64,000 bases of DNA, from positions 9,424,001 to 9,488,000 of the forward strand of contig OZ316892.1 of NCBI GenBank assembly GCA_973895155.1. The letters run 5' to 3'. The translations under genes and the position numbers were made by a program. Each line of letters opens with the position of its first letter. Position 1 is the stretch's first letter. This DNA is from Marsupella aquatica (Eukaryota > Marchantiophyta). This document shows positions 1 through 10,701 of this stretch, piece after piece. The notes beneath the pieces were generated by a model that saw only the letters and a program-made list of their open reading frames with translations, did not search any database and was not told the origin of the DNA.

Positions 1-1107
1 GTAACATGGGTTAACACCAACCCCAACATGTAACCCTATGGTGACTATATAAGTCACACCCATAATGGAACACAACAGTGAGTTGCAAGTCTCTCCATTG
101 TCACACAACAATTAACTCCAAATATAGTAGTGCTCGAAACATATTATTAACAATATAAAAAGAACATGTCATTACAAAACATACGTTCACATACGATGAA
201 CATATAATACATGTCCCTAAAGTAATCCTAATCCCATTCATAATGTGTAAACAACTCCTCTCCAGCCAAAATGGTCCTATTAGCTACAACTAGACAATGG
301 TCATGATGATATCTCTGCCCATAAGGGGCTGGAGGGGGACCATCAACAAAAACCCATTCACAGTTTTTCCTACACTTAGGCCGGGTCCCCACAGTACTGT
401 TGATGAAACCGGCAATATTCCCACTACGGATGGGATCACCATCAATTATACGCTGGTCACAATACTTTCTGGTGCAACCATCAAAAGTATCCATGTCCAA
501 TGCATAGGTCTTCCACTCAGGGTGTTGAACAAGGATCATGTTCCAATGTCTCCTCTTGTAAATGGGTCCACCATACGGGAACAACGTTGGTCCATCCGAA
601 GAGCGCCCTTTTCCACCCATATCATCCACAATAATGTCCTGACAAGAGAAAATCCCATACCCATGCCTCTCCCCTAGGGTTGAACTCTTGACAACCCAAT
701 GTCTTCCCCAAATTTCTATCTCCTCACCATAGGTTATATCACATGGCAAACCAAGGCACTCCGGATTCCAATCCTTTATGATAGGAACACACTTCCCTGT
801 GAAGGTACAAGGGCCCCATCTACCATCAACCCTACAAGTGTACTGATCCACTTCCCCTCTAGGCTGTCTTTTTGACTTTTTTTTCCCTCTTGTAACAATA
901 CCGTCACCCTGAATTGTCCCAACACTACCTTGCCCTGCTGCCACTAAACGAAAAGCTTGTGAAAGTGCCGAGCCTATAGCATCTAGAACTCCTTGTGAGG
1001 GAACATAGGGTGTTGGTGTAGTGGGTGTAGGCCTACTAGATACCTATAGGAAGAAATGGAACCAAGTGAGTGTGATGAACCTCCCAAATTTTATTTTATG
1101 CTACCTA
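1..1107 (-). mobile_element. CACTA-type element fragment carrying a SET gene (copy 1)
   Basis: The minus strand carries a gene closely matching the one at 49158-50230, which lies directly upstream of a TNP2 transposase. By analogy this is part of a CACTA element running off the left edge, with its TNP2 expected to the left of base 1. The right side is cut by another CACTA end at 1108, which lies in the intron of the SET gene. Bases 1-227 are downstream sequence in which I see no gene. Confidence 0.6.
228..1043 (-). CDS. SET-domain protein, last exon, in a CACTA element
   Basis: This is the final exon of a SET-domain (histone lysine methyltransferase-like) protein, read right to left. It starts just after an acceptor (CTTCCTATAG, at 1044 and above) in the same place as the intron of the second copy, and its conserved beginning reads GTATCTAGTAGGCC. 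A basic stretch (KKKSKRQPRG) is followed by GYGIFSCQDI, GNIAGFINSTVG, a Cys pair and ILAGEELFTHYEW, which line up with the G-x-G, RFINHSC and AGEEL-x-x-DY signatures of SET domains. The usual NHS is NST and the usual DY is HY, so catalysis is uncertain. The C-terminus is complete, unlike the second copy. The first exon is not visible because a transposon end sits in the intron. Confidence 0.7.
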   Translation of the reverse strand, partial: VSSRPTPTTPTPYVPSQGVLDAIGSALSQAFRLVAAGQGSVGTIQGDGIVTRGKKKSKRQPRGEVDQYTCRVDGRWGPCTFTGKCVPIIKDWNPECLGLPCDITYGEEIEIWGRHWVVKSSTLGERHGYGIFSCQDIIVDDMGGKGRSSDGPTLFPYGGPIYKRRHWNMILVQHPEWKTYALDMDTFDGCTRKYCDQRIIDGDPIRSGNIAGFINSTVGTRPKCRKNCEWVFVDGPPPAPYGQRYHHDHCLVVANRTILAGEELFTHYEWD

Positions 1108-1492
1108 CACTAGAAGAAAACAGGGCCCTTTATGACCAATCACCCAATGACGGAGATGAATAAATGACCAAAATTTCTAATGACACAAAAAGAATGACAG
1201 GGGAATGACTGTCCACAATGACCAATAGACCAAAATGACAAAATGTTAACTTTTGCGTCATTTTGTATAATGTTTGTAATGACTGATGTGACCAAAATGA
1301 CCCAATTTCCTTAAATGGTCAATTTAGATACATGTCCTAAATGACACAATTAATAACAACAATGATAAATCAGTGTTTAGCAACATTATAGTCACTCTGG
1401 ACAACGGTGATAAATGACAAAAAATGTATTACCGTCATTTTAACCAACGGTGTTAAATGACGGTAATATAGGGTCAATCTGAAAATGAGAAT

Positions 1493-2075
1493 ATATCAGT
1501 GTTTACAACAATATATTGTCATTATGGATTTCACCCATAAATGACTAACTCTAGGGTCAATCTTGAAATTAGGACATATCAATGTTTACAAGAACATACC
1601 GTCATTATGGACTTCTCTCATAAATGACTAACTCTAGGGTCAACCTTAAAATTAGGACATATCAATGTTTACAAGAACATACCGTCATTATGGACTTCTC
1701 TCATAAATGACTAACTCCAGAGTCAATCTTGAAATTATGATATATCAGTGTTTACAAGAACACACCGTCATTATGGACTTCTCTCATAAATGACTAACTC
1801 CAGAGTCAATCTTGAAATTATGATATATCAGTGTTTACAAGAACATACCGTCATTATGGACTTATCTCATAAATGACTAACTCTAGAGTCAATCTTGAAA
1901 TTATGATATATCGGTGTTTACAACAACATATTGTCATTATGGACTTGTCGCATAAATGTCTAAATATAGGGTCAATCTAAAAATCATGATATATCAATGT
2001 TTACAATAACATACAGTCATTATGGACTTATTGCATAAATGACTACTTATAGAGTCATTAAAGAACCCAAGAGAT
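1493..2075 (+). repeat. 83-bp tandem repeat, about 7 units
   Basis: The word ATATCARTGTTTACAA recurs at 1493, 1576, 1659, 1742, 1825, 1908 and 1991, a constant step of 83 bp. Each unit also holds a CCGTCATTATGGACTT word and an AAATGACTAACT word, so it carries the TGAC/GTCA element-specific motif in both orientations. The units differ by a few bases. Confidence 0.9.
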
Positions 2076-2259
2076 ATGAAGATTAAAATACTCAATAGTC
2101 ATTCCAGACACCGGTCATAATTGTAGAGTCATTGATATAGTTGATAACCCTTCCACTAAGTGCGGGACACAATAGTCATCATTGTCCTCCCATTGGTTAC
2201 GGCATTAGCAATTTGAACACATGTCTTGCATTTACTTTAGGCATGATGCACCTAGCTTT

Positions 2260-5200
2260 GGGGAAATCACTCCCAAGTCATACACCTTTGGAGTGATTTT
2301 CCATAAGTGTCACCATATATAGATGCACGCATACTATCGTATCCAAAGGCAAATGAAACATTTTTGTCTCTCCAAGAAGTAGGGCAATACCAATGGAAGG
2401 TTGTCATCCTTTGTTGTAATTGTGTCATGTTTGTGCCGGTGTTTGGATGGGGAATATTTTAATTTGCAAATAAATAGTGATGGGGCATTCAAGGAGCTAG
2501 TGTAATCTTTATTGGGTCATTTCAAAAAACATTTGCATCATAAATACCAATGACTACAAGTAGAGTCATTAAATTTGTCATATGGACTGTGATATAAGTC
2601 AAGTGACTGGACTTGTGGTCATTTGTGTGGTCCCTCATGCAGTCATTAAACACAAGCACAAATGACCAGTTTGGGGCTAGGGGCTGGAGGTGGGCCCTAG
2701 AGTGCCATGGGGCCCCACATAGAGGTGAGAACCCCTCCACTGGGTGTGGGACACTATACTCATCATTGTCCAACCACTAGTTGCGACAAAAACACTTTGG
2801 ACACATGTTTTTGCGTTTACTTAAGACATGATGCACCTTTGGGGAAATCACTCCCAAGTCGTACGACTTTGGAGTGATTTGCCAAAAGTGTCACCATGCA
2901 TGCATACCATCACATCCAAAGGCAAAAAAAAGTTGTTTTTTGGTTCTCCAAGAGGTAGTGTTGCACCAATTGAATGGGCAGGGGAGTTGTGCTTCTCAGT
3001 ATGGTGTGGGTGCGGGATTAGGGAAGAGGAATATTCCAATCTTGCAAGGAATCTAAAGTTGGCTCTCTTTGAAGGTACTAGGGTCTTTATTGGGTCATAT
3101 GTGAGCAATGGCCCATCATTAATACCAATGACTAAAAGTAGGGTCATTAAAACTGTCATATAGAGAGTCATATCAGTCTAATGACTGGATTTGTGGTCAT
3201 TTGAGGGGTCCCTCCTGCAATAATTAAGGAAAAGCACAAATGACCAGTTTGGGGTTAGGGGCTGGAGGTGGGCCCTAAAGTGCCATGTGGCACCACATAG
3301 AGCTCGCAACCCCTCCACTAGGTGTCAAATACTATAATTACTATTCTCCAACCACTAGTTGCACCATTAGCAGTTTGGAGCCATGTTTTTGTGTTTACTT
3401 AAGGAATGATATAATCTTGGGGAAATCACTCCCAAGTCATACGACTTTGGAGTGATTTGCCAAAAGTGTCACCATTGATGCATACCGTCCTATCTAAAAG
3501 GAAATGAAGCCATTTTTTTTGTCTCTACAAGAAGTAGTGCAAGGCTGTTGTCCTTCCATGTAATTGTGTTATGTTTGTGCCGGTGTTTGGATGGGGAATA
3601 TTCTATTTTGCAAATGAATAGTGATGGGGCACTCAAGAAGGTAGTGTAATCTTCATTGACTCATTTCTGAAAAAATTGGTGTCATAAATACCAATGACTA
3701 CAAGTAGGGTCATTAAATCTATCATATGGGCTGTCACATAAGTCAAATGACTGGATTTGTGGTCATTTGAGGGGTCCTTTGTGCAATCATTAAGCAGAAG
3801 CACAAATGACCAGTTTGGGGTTAGGGGCTGGAGGTGGGCCCTAGAGTGCCATGGGGCCCCACATAGAGCTGAGAACCCCCTCCACTAGTTGCGGGACACT
3901 ATACTCATCATTGTCCAACCACTAGTTGTGCCATGAACACTTTGGACACATGTTTTTGTGTTTACTTAAGGCATGATGCACCTTGGGGAAATCACTCCAA
4001 AGTCATACAACTTTGGAGTGATTTGTCAAAAGTGTCACCATGGATGCATACCACCGTATCCAAGCGCAAATGGAGCCATTTTTTGTCTCTCCAAGAAGTA
4101 GCGCAACACCAATGGAAGGTTGTCATCTTGTGATGTAATTGTGTCGTGTTTGTGCCGGTGTTTGGATGGGGAATACTCCATTTTGCATATGAATAGTGTC
4201 GGGGCATTGTGAGTAGGTGTTGTAATCTTCATTGGGTCATTTTGGAGGAATAGTGTGTCATAATGCCAAAGACTACAGTAAGGGTCATTTTTGCAGTCAT
4301 TTTGGAAGTCATTTGTGCACAATGACTGCATATGGGGTCATTATAGAGGTCCCTCATGGTGTCATTATGGACCATCAGAAATGACCATTTTGAGTCTAGG
4401 AGCTTAAGGTGGCCCTAGTGTGCCATGGGGCCCTACATGAAGGTGGCAACCTCTCCACTAGGTGTAGGGTACTATACCCACTATTCTCCAACCACTAGTT
4501 GCACCATGAACACTTTGGAGCCATGTTTTTGCATTTTGTTAAGGCATGATGGAACCTTGGGGAAATTACTCCCAAGGCATACGGCTTTGGAGTGATTTGC
4601 CAAAAGTGTCACCATGGATGTATACCACCACATTCAAAGTTAAATAATAGTTGATTTCTTGTTCTCTAAGAGTAAGCACAAAACCAGTGGAAAGTTGTTG
4701 TCCTTCAATTTAACTATGTCATGTTTGTGCTGGCGTTTGGGTGAGGAATATTCTATTAAATTGCTAAGGATTTGCCAGGGGCCACTCCGATAGGTAGTGT
4801 AATCTTCACTGGGTCATTTTGGAGGAATGGTGTGTCATTAAAGCCAATGACTACCATATGGTCATTTTGGCAGTCATTTGGACCAAAGACTGCATACCTG
4901 GTCATTACAGAGGTCCCTCATGCTGTCATTAGGGACCAACCTAAATGACCAGTTTGGGGATAAGGGCTGGAAGTGGGCCCTAGACTGCCATGGGGCCCTA
5001 CATGGAGCTGGCAACCTTTCCAATAGGTGCGGGACACTATACTTACTATTCTCCAACCACTAGTTGCACTATGAGCACTTTGGAGCCATGTTTTCACAAT
5101 TACTTAAGGGATGATGCAACCTTGGGGAAATCACTCCCAAGTCATACAACATTGGAGTGATTTTCCAAAAGCACCATCATGGATGAATATGTTATGTTCC

Positions 5201-5656
5201 AAAGGCAAATGGAGCCATTTGTTTGTTCCTCCAAGAGGTAGTGCAACACCAATGGAATGGGCGTGGTAGTGGTGCTTCCCTCTATGGTGTGTGTGCTGGT
5301 TAAAGGTATAGGAATATTCTATTTTTGCAATGAACCTAGAGTGGGCTCTCTCGGGAGGTACTAGGACCTTCATTGGGTCATTTTTGCACAAAGTTGTGTC
5401 ATAAGTTCCAATGACCACAAATAGGGTCATTACATATGTCATATGGACTGTCACATAAGTCAAATGACTGGATTTGTGGTCATTTGAGGTGTCCCTAGTG
5501 CAGTCATTGAAGACAAGCATAAATGACCAATTTGGGGCTAAGGGCTGAAGGTGGGCCCTAGAGTGCCATGTGGCCCACATAGAGCTCGCAACCCCTCCAC
5601 TAGGGTATTTTCTATTAAATTGCAAAGGAATTGTAAGGGGGCACTCCTAGAAGGGG
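2260..5656 (+). repeat. 565-581-bp tandem repeat, about 6 units
   Basis: The anchor GGGGAAATCACTCCCAAG recurs at 2260, 2841, 3419, 3985, 4559 and 5124. Every unit repeats the same order of landmarks: GGAGTGATTTGCC, GTGTCACCAT, TTTGTGCCGGTGTTTGGATGGGG, CATTGGGTCATTT, GTGGTCATTTG, AGTGCCATGGGGCC and CCAACCACTAGTTGC. The last unit runs into the methyltransferase-element fragment at about 5657. A similar unit fragment lies at 19776-20000. Short open frames in it are by-products of the repeat. Confidence 0.88.
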
Positions 5657-5842
5657 CGACGACTGTTGAGGGGATCTGATAGAAAGTTTTTGAGGCATCC
5701 TCTGATTGATAATGAGGTTGTTCGTGCCTCAAGATTTGTAGATGAGGAGGCTGAATCACCATCGAGATCTGAGAGTAGTGAAGTATCTACTAGCGAGGAA
5801 AGCACAAAGAATTCAGGTTCCGATAGTTCTATTGATGTTTAG
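5657..5842 (+). pseudogene. Fragment of the last exon of the ParB-methyltransferase gene (copy C)
   Basis: Sixty-one codons and a TAG stop encode a stretch with LLRGSDRKFLRHPLIDNE and DEEAESPSRSESSEV. It matches the C-terminal exons of copy A (32338-32632) and copy B (54654-54963), which read RRGSDRKFIRSRYVDD and LLRGVDRKFMRNPYVDD. It is truncated on its left at the junction with the tandem array. The basic segment followed by an acidic serine tail is conserved in all three copies. It proves a third, mostly lost member of the family. Confidence 0.75.
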
Positions 5843-6170
5843 TCAGGATTAGATGACTATTGATTTTGTCCAAATCTTCTTGATATTTCCTCATCCTTGT
5901 GGATAAATATCACTTTAGAAAGAAGTGGTACTTTTAATGTATTTGAGAATGGAAAATTAGTTATGTATCATCTCAAGTCATCTCAATAAAATACTATTGG
6001 TACTATTTTGGTTCATAGGGTTTTGGATATGATAGAACAATTTTTGCTAGCGAGGTTTGCTAGCAACTTTCATGATGGATTGAATAATTGATATTAGTTT
6101 TTTTCTGCCAAATAATGAAGTTAAATGTGAGGTTTTGCTTTGCTAGCAATGGCTTTGTCTTGCTATCAGT
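5843..6170. other. 3' flank of copy C with degenerate GCTAGC words
   Basis: This AT-rich sequence has no gene. It holds three degenerate versions of the family word (TTTGCTAGCGAGG, TTTGCTAGCAACTT, TTTGCTAGCAATGG). It ends at the gypsy target-site duplication TCAGT. The continuation after the gypsy element (19727-19775) ends in TTTTTCCTATCTGTTTTCTCC, which resembles the right end of copy A. Confidence 0.4.
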
Positions 6171-7561
6171 TGTCGTATAGTGCTAAGTATCAAAAGTGAC
6201 TCTTCTCACCTAAAACCAGGGTTTCGATCCCTTTAAGAACAGATTTCAGAATGAATTGTATAACTTTTATCACTCCGAGTGATTTAGAGTCTTGAGCTCT
6301 ATGTTGACTTCACTTCTCAATAAAAAAAATCGAATAAACAAACAACAAAGTAACTGAACTTCTGATTTATGAATTAGAGAAGAAATGAGTAAGGATTTAG
6401 AGACTACAAGCTGCTACTGCCACTCCTTCAGAAAGGATTTGGGCTCAGTATAGACATGAAATCTATCTCATAATTCATCCATCTCACTCTTCAAAACACA
6501 AAGGTTAATGATAATGGAATTCTCAATCTGATGAAGCAGAAGCTTTCTGATTGCAAATGAATGATATGATTTAAAATGCCGTCAACATGGTTTGACATCA
6601 GCGATACACAATTCAGTCAAACTCTAAACCATATTCCAGAATCAAAGCAACAGTACTAACTACTCTGAGAATCAGAATTTACTTCTCATTTATCATTAAC
6701 TATTCTTGAATTGGCTAGCGAATCCCGACTCTGCAAGCAAGCCTAGCAGTGAATTCAATACGAGTTTCAGAAATCTGCAACTGAATTCAATCACCACAGG
6801 AATCTCTTGAATTCAATCTTAACTTCAATCAATATAGCTTTACTTCCATACAAAACACTCACAGCATGCCTTGTTACAATGGAAGGAGGAGAAAACTATT
6901 CAGAAGACTCAATTCTGAATACAGTATTAACTCTATTTCTCTCTACTTCAAATGAGCATTCTACTCTGTCTTATAAGTGCTGGAATCCTAAAATGGAGGA
7001 GGTAAGAACAGTCGTGCCTTTCCAAGCTTAAAACTAAACAAGGGAGAAGCACAGCATAAGTACTTCAACAAGGGTGGTAGAATACTACTTTACTAGTAAT
7101 CTACTTTAAAAACTAAGTGTTGAGCGGACGCTGCTAGAAGCGTCGGGAGAATCTGGACGCTGCTAGAAGCGTCTTAAGTAAAACCAACGGACGCTGCTCA
7201 CACTGCTCACAGCGTCAATACTAGGGTGGACGCTGCTCACAGCGTCGTGTGTTGAAGCTGACGCTTTCCACAGCGTCGGTCGAAATCCTCATAGAGTCTT
7301 GGTGGCGGTCGGGCGCTGCCAAAAGCGTCATGAGGAGGTTGGACGCTTCCGCAGCGTCTTGAGTAAAAGAAACGGGCGCTGGTCACAGCGTCGGGCAAAG
7401 TACACTAGGAATCGTCAGGAAAGCCGGAGATGTCAAATATTTCTATAAGTGTCCAGAACAAGTAAATGTTGGCCGGAAGGTGTCTAAAGTGTAAGTAAAT
7501 CTTGTGATATGCTAAAAATAAACAAGTTTCCAGAAAAAATTGCAGGGACACCCATACCACA
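6171..7561 (-). repeat. 3' LTR of the gypsy element
   Basis: On the minus strand it begins TGTGGTATGGGTG and ends CTATACGACA. It contains eight imperfect palindromes of the type GGACGCTGCTCACAGCGTC between 7126 and 7394. The short open frame at 6807-7031 is present identically in the other LTR and I do not regard it as a gene. Confidence 0.93.
7126..7394. repeat. Cluster of eight GACGC...GCGTC imperfect palindromes (3' LTR)
   Basis: The arms GGACGCT and AGCGTC are separated by 4-8 bases that vary (GCTAGA, GCTCAC, TTCCAC, TCCGC, GGTCAC). One unit has a duplicated CTGCTCACA loop. The cluster is repeated at 19291-19559 in the other LTR, with related hairpins at 10815-10950 and 17396-17540. Each would fold as a stem of 6-8 bp in the transcript. 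Confidence 0.85.
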
Positions 7562-7579
7562 TAGCCCTCCACTTAAATT
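7562..7579 (-). promoter_or_regulatory. Polypurine tract of the gypsy element
   Basis: Immediately upstream (minus strand) of the 3' LTR the sequence reads AATTTAAGTGGAGGGCTA, a purine-rich plus-strand primer in the expected place. Sixteen bases of it recur at 11053-11068, between pol and the extra reading frame. Confidence 0.75.
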
Positions 7580-7638
7580 TCGTCGTGTCCCCACAAGACA
7601 TGACCGAATTGAATCAGAAGCGAGTGACATGTTCTTCA

Positions 7639-8127
7639 TTAATAATATTCTGGCTTAATAATCCAAGTAGTGCTCAAAATCATTGACGGGAGTTGGGAGA
7701 TATCCGAATCCAGAATATAAAAATCGAGGTCATGGAATTCTTCTCCGATCTGTATTGGGACTCCTTTAACTCTTCCCCAAAGATTAATGATTCGTCCATC
7801 GATTGATATCTGAGCAGATATCGGTTGTACTTCTTGATGAACAAATTGCTGGCACAGTCTGTGGGAGAGGAAATTAATTCGAGAGCCTGGATCAATAACA
7901 AAGTGTTGAATAGCATGTCCTCCCAGTTTGATCTTGCCTTCAAAGGAATGTTGGAAAGCACGGGGTAAAGAATTCCAACAATCCATAGTAGCTTTGATGT
8001 CCCACATGAGCAGATAAATATCAATTCGAAGGAGAAAGAAGGAAACAATTGCAGGATGCTGCAAAAGTAACGGCTTATATACATATAAATGACAACACCG
8101 TTTGATATCTCTCATAAATGGTGTCCT
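7639..8127 (-). pseudogene. Retropepsin-like C-terminal domain of the gypsy extra ORF, after an in-frame stop
   Basis: This segment is in the same frame as the 857-codon reading frame that ends at 8128, separated from it only by a TGA codon, most simply a CGA-to-TGA change. It carries IKLGGHAIQHFVIDPGS, then a region ending in LDFYILDSD, a layout like retropepsins (G...FIDTGS...LG), with Pro in place of Thr/Ser after the catalytic Asp. The element already has a retropepsin inside pol (about 14600-14280), so this is a second protease-like domain. I infer that it was once the C-terminus of the extra protein. Whether it could cleave is unknown. Confidence 0.55.
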
Positions 8128-10701
8128 TCAAATCTGTGTCCTAGATAAAACACCTTGAATAATCACATCCGGATAAGAAGGAATAATAGGTAGGAACGCT
8201 AAACACCTAAGCGACTTGAACCCTTGGGAAGCCGGTAGCATACATTGTTTTGTAATCAACTGCTCCCTTAGCTTAACAAGCTTCTTCTCATATTTAATTG
8301 GAATAGCAAACCCACCAGGACAAACCCAAACATAGTATGGATAGGGCCATGGAATTTCCGGCACAAGGGGCGGAAATGGAGCTTGAGCTCGTCGAAGCAT
8401 ATACACCCAACACCAAATTTCGAACTCCGAAAACTTATGTCGTCTGTCCTTATCAATGGGAGGAACCGCCTTCCCAGGTTCATATGTGCGAATCAAACTA
8501 CGAATCCTCGGATGGGATGTCATTGGCAAAATCTGCTGCTGCTGCAAAATGCTCTCCATCTCCAGATGTCGAAAAGCTACTCGAAAATGTTTCTTCTCCC
8601 ACCTGTGAATTGAAGCCAAATTAGGGATAGGATTTCGGGGTGGCAAATCCACTGTATGCCGAAGTCGAGGAGGTACTCTGATAATGCGAGGGTCTTCGTC
8701 TTCTTCTCCATCACTTGGTGCTCCTATCCAACGGAAAATTACATCTGGCATAGCGGAAGGAATCATTGACTCCTTAACTGGTCGAATTGGCAATGTAACA
8801 GGAGACGAAGGAGCAGAAGGTTCGGGCTCCAGTGGTTCAAATTCTTCTCTTGCAACAGTAGCTGGTTGATCTGCAGTGGGATGCATTGGTACTAAAACAG
8901 GAAGTTCTTCTTTAAAATTATCGCTAGGTAAAGAGACTTCCTGGTTAGTTCGATCTGCCAAAAGTACAGGAAGGGGTAGCTCGTCTGTTCCGATAGGTGC
9001 TTCTCCCTGTTCAAAATCCTGGGAAGATGCTTCAGGAAAGATCTGTCGACTGATAGCATGGCGCAACCATTTCCAAGATTTTCGAGTATACGTCACTGAA
9101 AACTCCTCCCGAATGTTTTTATCCTCGTTTGTAGCCAATGAAACTGGTGCTGAGCTGGTTGTCGAAGCGGGTGTCTCGGGTACCAATATGGGTACAGATA
9201 TACCCATATTACCAGATACCTGATTGCGACTCGGAAAACCAGCAGAGCCTCCTTCAATCAACTCATCTTCAGGAGAAACCCATTTTACAGGCGGAAATGA
9301 AGGAGCTCCTATCGCGGCTATTGCCTCATCTAATTCCTTAGTTATATCCAAAGGAATCGATATGAGTGAACCAGGTGTAGACCAGGCAGGGTATCTTGCG
9401 ACAGATTGGGGAGAAGTCACTGGTTCACCTACTTCGTCTATATCCACAATTGCATCCTCCGAATCAACTTTAACCAGCTTCACAATTTCTGAGCTTAATA
9501 TTTCTGACTCCTGGACCAGAGGGATTTCACCTATATTTGGGCTAGAACTAAGAGAGTCGGACGAATCATACTCTTGTAAAGCCTGCAAAGCATCACTATT
9601 TGCCTCTATGGGAACCAAAACAGGGGTAGAAGTAAATCCATCATACTCGTCCTCAGCAGTAGAATGTTGAAGAGGTTCCCCTGAAAAACCTTCTTCATCC
9701 ACCCTCACCTCATCTTCAACATTCATCCGAGAAGCAGAATTATCCTGATCAACATCATAAATAGGCTCGGCAGCACAAGGTGAACACGAGAGTCGAGGTG
9801 ACATAGAATGCTCCAACCCTGTTGGCATTGCTGAAGGAACATCTTCGGCAACTTGAGCCTCTCTTGGTTGGTGAAGAATCGGATCGTCACTCCCTTCAGC
9901 TGATGCTCTTGTCTCTTTCAATTTCCGAACTTCACCCACCAGTTCAGGTTCCTCACAGTCGAGTATTGCACATAGCTCTACCACTGTGGAATTGGCTCGG
10001 ACTTCTCGTACTTCAGGCATATAATTTGCTTCACCGGTAGATGCTCTCTGATTGTTGCGATAAAAATCTTTTTCCAAGACAAGCAGACAGTCATACTTAT
10101 GGTAAATGTGAGCTAAATAAGGGGCCAAGTAGGTACACCTTATTTTCCCCGTTTTCAGCCTGCTACGAAAATTTTTGACCTGAGTATGAATTACTCGGTG
10201 CAAAACCTTCGTCCAATTGATAGACTGCGTCTGTTCTAATGAACAGATCACCGTTGCAGCGAACGAAAGAGTGATGCGCGTCTGGCTTTCTGGGTAGAAA
10301 ATTGGTGCCAGAAATCGAAATAGACGCTGCAGAGAATTATCTAAGCAGTCCGCCGCTAGCCATCCATTCCGCCTCTTGAAAGATCCTGGAGCGAAGAAGG
10401 ATTCTACATAAACCCGAGGCTCACAATCAACCCTCTGTAAATCCTCGCCCTCCATCGGCGTCGAATAGACCTTCGCTATGAGCACTTCAGTCCAAACACT
10501 GGGACGCGAGCGCACACCAATCCTTTCTTCAGCGTCCCAGACACCTTGATCGATAAGGCTGAATTCGCAAATCTTCCAAGGAAGTTGAAGCAGCTTCTTC
10601 AAGCCCATTTTTGCCAGAGCCGTCTTCAACTGCCGCCTATGCACTGCATTCGATGGAATGTCTGCGAGTATTGGTCGCGTCGTCAGCTCAGTCTCCGCCA
10701 T
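8128..10701 (-). CDS. Large extra ORF of the gypsy element (env-like position)
   Basis: The frame of 857 codons is uninterrupted, with an ATG at 10701, while gag-pol of the same copy has three stops. It lies downstream of integrase, where Athila elements have an env-like gene, but I see no signal peptide or membrane anchor. The first 230 residues are folded-looking (WKICEFSLIDQGVWDAEERI, WLAADCLDNSLQRLFRFLAP, LAHIYHKYDC) and faintly recall the plant-mobile-domain or putative-transposon-protein ORFs found in plant retroelements. Residues about 230-640 are acidic, Ser/Pro/Glu-rich and probably disordered. About 650-857 is a second folded part (HFRVAFRHLEMESILQQQQ, FEIWCWVYMLRRAQAPFPPL). A retropepsin-like segment follows in frame after one stop. 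I cannot name its function. Confidence 0.7.
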   Translation of the reverse strand: MAETELTTRPILADIPSNAVHRRQLKTALAKMGLKKLLQLPWKICEFSLIDQGVWDAEERIGVRSRPSVWTEVLIAKVYSTPMEGEDLQRVDCEPRVYVESFFAPGSFKRRNGWLAADCLDNSLQRLFRFLAPIFYPESQTRITLSFAATVICSLEQTQSINWTKVLHRVIHTQVKNFRSRLKTGKIRCTYLAPYLAHIYHKYDCLLVLEKDFYRNNQRASTGEANYMPEVREVRANSTVVELCAILDCEEPELVGEVRKLKETRASAEGSDDPILHQPREAQVAEDVPSAMPTGLEHSMSPRLSCSPCAAEPIYDVDQDNSASRMNVEDEVRVDEEGFSGEPLQHSTAEDEYDGFTSTPVLVPIEANSDALQALQEYDSSDSLSSSPNIGEIPLVQESEILSSEIVKLVKVDSEDAIVDIDEVGEPVTSPQSVARYPAWSTPGSLISIPLDITKELDEAIAAIGAPSFPPVKWVSPEDELIEGGSAGFPSRNQVSGNMGISVPILVPETPASTTSSAPVSLATNEDKNIREEFSVTYTRKSWKWLRHAISRQIFPEASSQDFEQGEAPIGTDELPLPVLLADRTNQEVSLPSDNFKEELPVLVPMHPTADQPATVAREEFEPLEPEPSAPSSPVTLPIRPVKESMIPSAMPDVIFRWIGAPSDGEEDEDPRIIRVPPRLRHTVDLPPRNPIPNLASIHRWEKKHFRVAFRHLEMESILQQQQILPMTSHPRIRSLIRTYEPGKAVPPIDKDRRHKFSEFEIWCWVYMLRRAQAPFPPLVPEIPWPYPYYVWVCPGGFAIPIKYEKKLVKLREQLITKQCMLPASQGFKSLRCLAFLPIIPSYPDVIIQGVLSRTQI

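Larger units (their letters stand above)
1108..5656 (+). mobile_element. CACTA-type element (AATGACC family), left part, no coding capacity seen
   Basis: It begins with CACTAGAAGAAAACAGGG, a typical CACTA terminal sequence (compare plant Spm-type CACTACAAGAAAA). The next 4.5 kb is saturated with AATGAC, TGACC and GGTCATT words in both orientations, as in the subterminal TnpA-binding repeats of CACTA elements, and it contains two tandem arrays. No transposase is visible. The same words recur at 19776-20660, so the element appears to continue past the nested insertions. I did not find the opposite terminus. Confidence 0.6.

Noticed and set aside
2828-5625. Several open frames of 60-164 codons in the 570-bp array
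   Set aside because: They recur with the repeat unit, overlap on both strands and share no protein motif.
6807-7031. 74-codon open frame, identical at 18972-19196
   Set aside because: It lies inside the gypsy LTRs, so the duplication is explained by LTR structure; no known motif.
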